DNA of 24,333 nucleotides from a virus: positions 1 through 24,333 of IMG/VR virus record IMGVR_UViG_3300017783_000205; one strand, written 5' to 3'. This document shows positions 22,201-24,333 of this stretch, one piece after another. The notes below the pieces were generated by a model. The model made no database searches. It was not told where the DNA came from and saw only the letters and a list, made by a program, of their open reading frames with translations. Numbering within the stretch: the stretch's first letter is position 1; the number at the start of each line of letters is the position of its first letter. The translations under genes were made by a program, and so were the position numbers.

Positions 22201-23791
22201 CACCTCTCTTTTCAGAACCATCTTTTTTATAAAATACAAGAGTTTTTATATTGACATCTGGATTAAAATTGAAGCATGAATTTCTCTCTTGAGTAGGGAC
22301 ATCAACATCAAAATCGAAACCGTCTTCAGGTAGAAACTTTTTTGGATAAGGGTAACAATCTCCTTTAGGATCAAGGCAAATTTCCCAATCTGGTGTATCT
22401 TGATCAGGATTTAGATATGTGAATTCACAATCCTTTTCACCTGGTTCATATTCATCTTTGCAGATCTGAGTATCGATAAAAGGAATACCAGGATCAAATG
22501 GATCAGGAAAATCAGGCCAACTAGTGTCATCATCAGGTGGTGGTTCGGTATCTCCTGGAGCAATGCCAGCGCAAGCAGTAGAAGATCCAAACTGATTAGA
22601 CATTGTTATACAGTACACTGTATCTTCTTGAGGTTCTACAAAGAAACAATCTCCTGTAGGAGACTCTGCACCAAAGTCTGAACGTACCACATCATCTGCA
22701 TTATCTGAAGAATAGCAGAGAACTGATTTGTATGGTTCTACATCAAAATCGTCTAGATCAGGTAGATCTGGAGAGTTATCATCGTCCAGTTCTGAATCTA
22801 TACAGTTCCATGCACCACTACTATTCCTAGGGGAATCATCTGCATCGGGATGAGAAACTGTTACTGAAATTCTATAAGGTCCACAATTAGGAAAATCCAT
22901 AGATGTATTCTGATTGCATGGCGTTGATACAAGAACACCATCAACAAATCTAGGATCGCACTCATCACTATCCTCTTCAGCACTACCATCATCAGGTTTA
23001 CCGACACCTATAATAGTTACAGTTGCTGTAGCAGTTTTTACATCTTCACCTGCACCATCTCCAGCACCATCTCCTCCATCTCCAGCACCATCTCCTGCAC
23101 CAAGTCCAGCATCAGAAACAGTAATTTGAAATGTGTTTGGACCAGGCACAGTGATGATATATTGATTACCATCAACTGTCTGAGGTGCAAAACCAGGTCC
23201 AGAAGAACCAACAACGGTAGTTGCATTTGGTGATGAATTCCAATTCAATAATACCTTCGTCCCTACTGGTGCAGAAGCACGAGATGCTTTTAAATTTACA
23301 GTAAGATCTCCATTTACACCATCATCTGATATTGGGAAAGGATCAACTATCCTATTACCAGCAAGATCAGTAATGTCCCAATCATAATTCAAATCTTCTA
23401 CTGGAATATCTGAGTTGGGTACGTCTACATTAAAATTTTGTAAGGCATTCGGAACAATGTTGCCTGGTCCAACGAGTTTAACGTCTCTAATTAAAAGACC
23501 AGAGGGATTATTACGTCTCTCATCATCAACTAGTTCTGGTGAATCTGGTATTCTATTTGGATCTACAGGTGGAAGTCTCTCGGGGGATGCATTAATATTA
23601 ATGATTGGAGGACCACCAATAAATCCATCGGGATAGGGATCTCCTTCAGGAATCGGTCCTTCTCTATATGGATATGTCTGTCTTCCATCATCAGGTTCAG
23701 GAGAAGTATCGCGAGCAACTGCTGGTCCTAGGGAATCAACCAAAGGATCGCAAACAGGTCCAAAATTGCCAGCAGGATAATACTTGGCCAT
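19286..23791 (-). CDS. Large virion structural / adhesin-like protein with repeated beta modules
   Basis: A protein of 1501 residues without signal peptide or membrane segment. The N-terminal 250 residues are Pro/Asp-rich with Ig/PKD-like strands (about 115-225), followed by a Gly/Ala/Asp linker (228-250). Residues about 275-510 are very rich in Asp and carry more than ten Cys. A module of the form G.L.V.GSG...V...FE.DDNP...G.A occurs at about 562-590, 675-712, 868-905 and 1356-1393. Domains near 1115-1210 and 1263-1345 share a 'YEFVWGAD/YQLEYAAD ... GTYDM/GLYKI ... NPGGW/NPGGYAF' plan, resembling carbohydrate-binding beta sandwiches. It is probably a tail-fibre-type or decoration protein. 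The ATG follows two bases after a hairpin with U tract, and no standard ribosome binding site is seen. Function is inferred from architecture. Confidence 0.7.
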   Translation of the reverse strand: MAKYYPAGNFGPVCDPLVDSLGPAVARDTSPEPDDGRQTYPYREGPIPEGDPYPDGFIGGPPIININASPERLPPVDPNRIPDSPELVDDERRNNPSGLLIRDVKLVGPGNIVPNALQNFNVDVPNSDIPVEDLNYDWDITDLAGNRIVDPFPISDDGVNGDLTVNLKASRASAPVGTKVLLNWNSSPNATTVVGSSGPGFAPQTVDGNQYIITVPGPNTFQITVSDAGLGAGDGAGDGGDGAGDGAGEDVKTATATVTIIGVGKPDDGSAEEDSDECDPRFVDGVLVSTPCNQNTSMDFPNCGPYRISVTVSHPDADDSPRNSSGAWNCIDSELDDDNSPDLPDLDDFDVEPYKSVLCYSSDNADDVVRSDFGAESPTGDCFFVEPQEDTVYCITMSNQFGSSTACAGIAPGDTEPPPDDDTSWPDFPDPFDPGIPFIDTQICKDEYEPGEKDCEFTYLNPDQDTPDWEICLDPKGDCYPYPKKFLPEDGFDFDVDVPTQERNSCFNFNPDVNIKTLVFYKKDGSEKRGAPIKLSEPLTYPVTSFLGTETTENDLCIGISRDGNKLIATGKGSGACGVTFSWDDNPKTASTALLGSGTDKYEFTQKGEDGDKKYRLNNLKKQTYQIDYDLPLGKNVEKRISATQIKFDDNPANGFDTNAKLSILNGESSGAAEFDGDLNLKVTSPGDIVVEFEWDDNPSTSGIAVNKITISVPNGSEQADMSFSIPGVQRVTSNGDVVNGVTFKQRGEVGEQSESITIPGPGEYPIVWNDLNPINIPFKKAQLKEPIDCEGGGSSTVTFNRGTEEEHNDQGFIVVSPGTYTTTIIGNDGGFDRGLNQTQLRFNDGYKGIDAYLTATNLSGGTATFAANGNLVVGGSGTQQVMFRFEVNENPDKNGKAVQKIIIGDQPSGTRLRMTAKGFEDLLVLDDSVKVRAKEGLQYWPRRYDKKGEEMRDKEQTFTVIRHGVTVTFSVWPVYTVKNDNNTAGDIDSVWWINSWAGELPASGKTWTYTFTPENRYTDDAQQDITVEFESYGGRDSSSGGSVYRVLELRDEKNDDANGTIRLTPGIVQSTITSRSLWTEEGNKYAVWVNPEVCTLPDEVQEVSYEIVIPSKGDYEFVWGADHRCLSVVFDGNEIFKNKKQGMVVSGVAEPYRVTLDNLRAGTYDMVVKVKNNSGGFIRANGGYKNKAYDWGSNPGGWYMKICFGGKCNDFAESPSWVRVGPHQRWQQYPFLNDFAVYPEQKMLTGTVHQEEWIFIVPESTNYQLEYAADNIGTLTLQRYQNGAYVNKKVYTDGTLVSKTKNLSLKEGLYKIIGTVENLPISSNRHNVWANNPGGYAFNLTRVSELSNIEVRLLQDGSLEVTGSGRAQVTMELEYDDNPDYAGTGLGTYQIAGMNFTRDLSIEKGKYRTSAIVTPQIYKPRVKGNDGGYGIRGNSKICFYDKKGEDCNIFVEIKGTPLPLPDPNNSIISSLDLTATQFDNVIWNTRYATGYGQSSAIIYR
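23042..23110 (-). repeat. Short tandem repeat coding a Gly-Ala-Gly-Asp linker
   Basis: Repeated 12-base units of the type CCATCTCCAGCA (plus strand) code for GAGDGAGDGGDGAGDGAG in the 1501-residue protein. Units are nearly identical in DNA, so slippage could change their number. Confidence 0.75.
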
Positions 23792-23792
23792 T

Positions 23793-23816
23793 AAAAAAGA
23801 GGGGCACTTTCCCCTC
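23793..23816 (-). terminator. Terminator-like hairpin directly before the 1501-residue gene
   Basis: On the minus strand GAGGGG-AAAGTG-CCCCTC forms a perfect 6-bp stem followed by six T and then, one base later, the ATG of the structural gene. It would stop transcripts coming from the right. Confidence 0.85.
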
Positions 23817-23823
23817 TATTTAG
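23817..23823 (-). promoter_or_regulatory. Late-promoter-like element of the 1501-residue gene
   Basis: CTAAATA on the minus strand directly touches the hairpin. A late transcript starting about six bases downstream would begin inside the 5' arm, so the hairpin could not form in that RNA. Confidence 0.55.
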
Positions 23824-23840
23824 ATCACCCCTTTAGTGTG

Positions 23841-23889
23841 ATTTTTTGGCGGGAATTTTTTTCCCTGTTTTATAGAATCAAAAAGTCAT
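23841..23889 (+). repeat. Intergenic repeat, copy 2
   Basis: TTTTTTGGCGGGAA followed by seven T, 12 bases, then GAATCAAAAAGTCATTTT. It corresponds to copy 1 at 11680-11732. It lies at the 3' end of the CxxC peptide gene, whose stop codon is inside the repeat. Confidence 0.65.
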
Positions 23890-24104
23890 TTTTGTTTTGG
23901 TGTGCCAAATCTGGGGCGTCCACCCTGACAGAGATTACATTTCTTTGGAATACGAACCTTGGGTTGGCAAAGATTGCATTTCCTAGGTCTTCTAACTGAA
24001 ACTCCAGGTCGTCCGCTAAGTTTGTTTCGTTTCGCTTCGACTGGTGTACTTCCAATAATACTAATCAGTGAAAGCATTAGAGGAAGAACAAGTAATTTTT
24101 TCAT
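23886..24104 (-). CDS. Exported basic peptide with two CNLCQ motifs
   Basis: A frame of 72 residues with a signal peptide (MKKLLVLPLMLSLISIIGST, cleavage after VEA). The mature part of about 48 residues is strongly basic and contains two near-identical segments, RPRKCNLCQPK and IPKKCNLCQGG, giving four Cys as two CxxC pairs. This could form a small zinc-binding or disulfide-bonded peptide in the periplasm. No family is recognised. There is no clear ribosome binding site, and a terminator hairpin lies 20 bases upstream of the ATG. Confidence 0.65.
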   Translation of the reverse strand: MKKLLVLPLMLSLISIIGSTPVEAKRNKLSGRPGVSVRRPRKCNLCQPKVRIPKKCNLCQGGRPRFGTPKQK

Positions 24105-24116
24105 TTAAAAATTATA

Positions 24117-24221
24117 TTAGGACAAAAAAGAGGACCCAATGATCCCCTTTTTATATTTAGGAGGTGGTCTGAATGGACAGTCTGGACATCCAGCACCACA
24201 GCATCCTCTAGAAAGGTTCAC
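24117..24221 (-). CDS. Possible small CCGxGCxxCP protein (start uncertain)
   Basis: This frame codes for RGCCGAGCPDCPFRPPPKYKKG. It has the CCGxGCxxCP pattern known from DUF5522 / oxidoreductase-like small cysteine proteins, which bind metal or act in redox reactions. The start is unclear: GTG 24219-24221 and ATG 24258-24260 are possible, neither with a ribosome binding site. Its 3' end, including the stop, lies beyond a terminator hairpin. It overlaps the end of the neighbouring gene in another frame. It may be a real small gene, a frameshift-fused tail of the gene upstream, or a decayed remnant. Confidence 0.4.
   Translation of the reverse strand: MNLSRGCCGAGCPDCPFRPPPKYKKGIIGSSFLS
24124..24147 (-). 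terminator. Terminator-like hairpin upstream of the CxxC peptide gene
   Basis: On the minus strand GGGGATC-ATTG-GGGTCCTC-type pairing gives seven pairs (two G-U) followed by six T. It lies 20 bases before the next ATG. Confidence 0.75.
24154..24160 (-). promoter_or_regulatory. Late-promoter-like element of the CxxC peptide gene
   Basis: CTAAATA on the minus strand is six bases upstream of the hairpin, so a late transcript would begin about at the base of the stem. Confidence 0.5.
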
Positions 24222-24333
24222 TAAAATGTTTTTCAATGACTTCGATACGTTCTTCTTCATGAGCAATGATGTCCAGTTGTTCTTGAATAGCACCCAGTAC
24301 ATCTGGATGTTCACCGATACCAACAGGGTTCTC
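24208..24333 (-). CDS. 3' end of a hypothetical protein (truncated by window edge)
   Basis: A frame enters from the right edge and ends at TAG 24208-24210, giving 41 residues. It includes GEHPDVLGAIQEQLDIIAHE, a charged helix rich in Glu, and ends HFSEPF. The amphipathic helix and the codon pattern support a real gene. The N-terminus is outside the window, so no function can be given. Confidence 0.65.
   Translation of the reverse strand, partial: ENPVGIGEHPDVLGAIQEQLDIIAHEEERIEVIEKHFSEPF

Noticed and set aside
24111-24116. TATAAT close to the start of the CxxC peptide gene as a -10 box.
   Set aside because: No -35 box at the right distance and it is too near the ATG; the CTAAATA upstream is a better candidate.

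Overview
The window is part of a T4-like cyanophage genome (a contractile-tailed cyanomyovirus of the group now called Kyanoviridae). The evidence is the combination of T4-family baseplate genes (gp26, gp54, gp48, gp53), the gp4 head-completion protein and T4 replication/transcription proteins (gp32, gp33, gp59) with genes typical of marine cyanophages: phoH, thyX, a glutaredoxin, a DUF1825 protein (a cyanobacterial family) and several small cyanophage hypotheticals. The DNA is AT-rich. Two genes, gp32 and the outer-membrane-like protein, are clearly more GC-rich, which suggests a Synechococcus-type host. Nearly everything lies on the minus strand; only gp48 and gp53 are on the plus strand.

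Layout, minus-strand genes in transcription order within each block. Right edge (24333 to 23886): the 3' end of one gene, a doubtful CCGxGC peptide frame and a small exported CxxC peptide. 23791 to 18899: a 1501-residue virion-type protein with repeated beta-rich modules, followed by two small overlapping genes. 18758 to 18084: an exported outer-membrane-like protein with its own strong sigma-70 promoter and a two-hairpin leader, then glutaredoxin. 18012 to 13251: a tightly overlapping run (two membrane proteins, a DUF6433-like protein, hypotheticals, ThyX, PhoH, a RecB-like nuclease, gp33, gp59, DUF1825). 13183 to 11779: gp32 with its own promoter, a His-rich exported peptide and a small membrane protein. 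9724 to 11664 (plus strand): gp48 and gp53, divergent from gp4. 9687 to 1: gp4, gp54, gp26 with a probable -1 frameshift extension, two giant paralogous tail proteins carrying peptidoglycan-hydrolase domains, and the start of a baseplate-hub-like protein.

Taken together the window holds a tail/baseplate module and a DNA replication, late-transcription and nucleotide-metabolism module. The tail order is tube-fold protein, chaperone with frameshift, giant tail protein(s), hub. That is the canonical order of long-tailed phages, and it supports reading gp26 plus its extension as a tail assembly chaperone pair and the giant proteins as tape-measure-like. Late-promoter-like elements (CTAAATA, CATAAATA, TATAAATA) recur upstream of genes, and several lie against or inside terminator-like hairpins. 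No tRNA, CRISPR array, insertion sequence or photosynthesis gene is seen. The longest gene-free stretch is about 140 bases.
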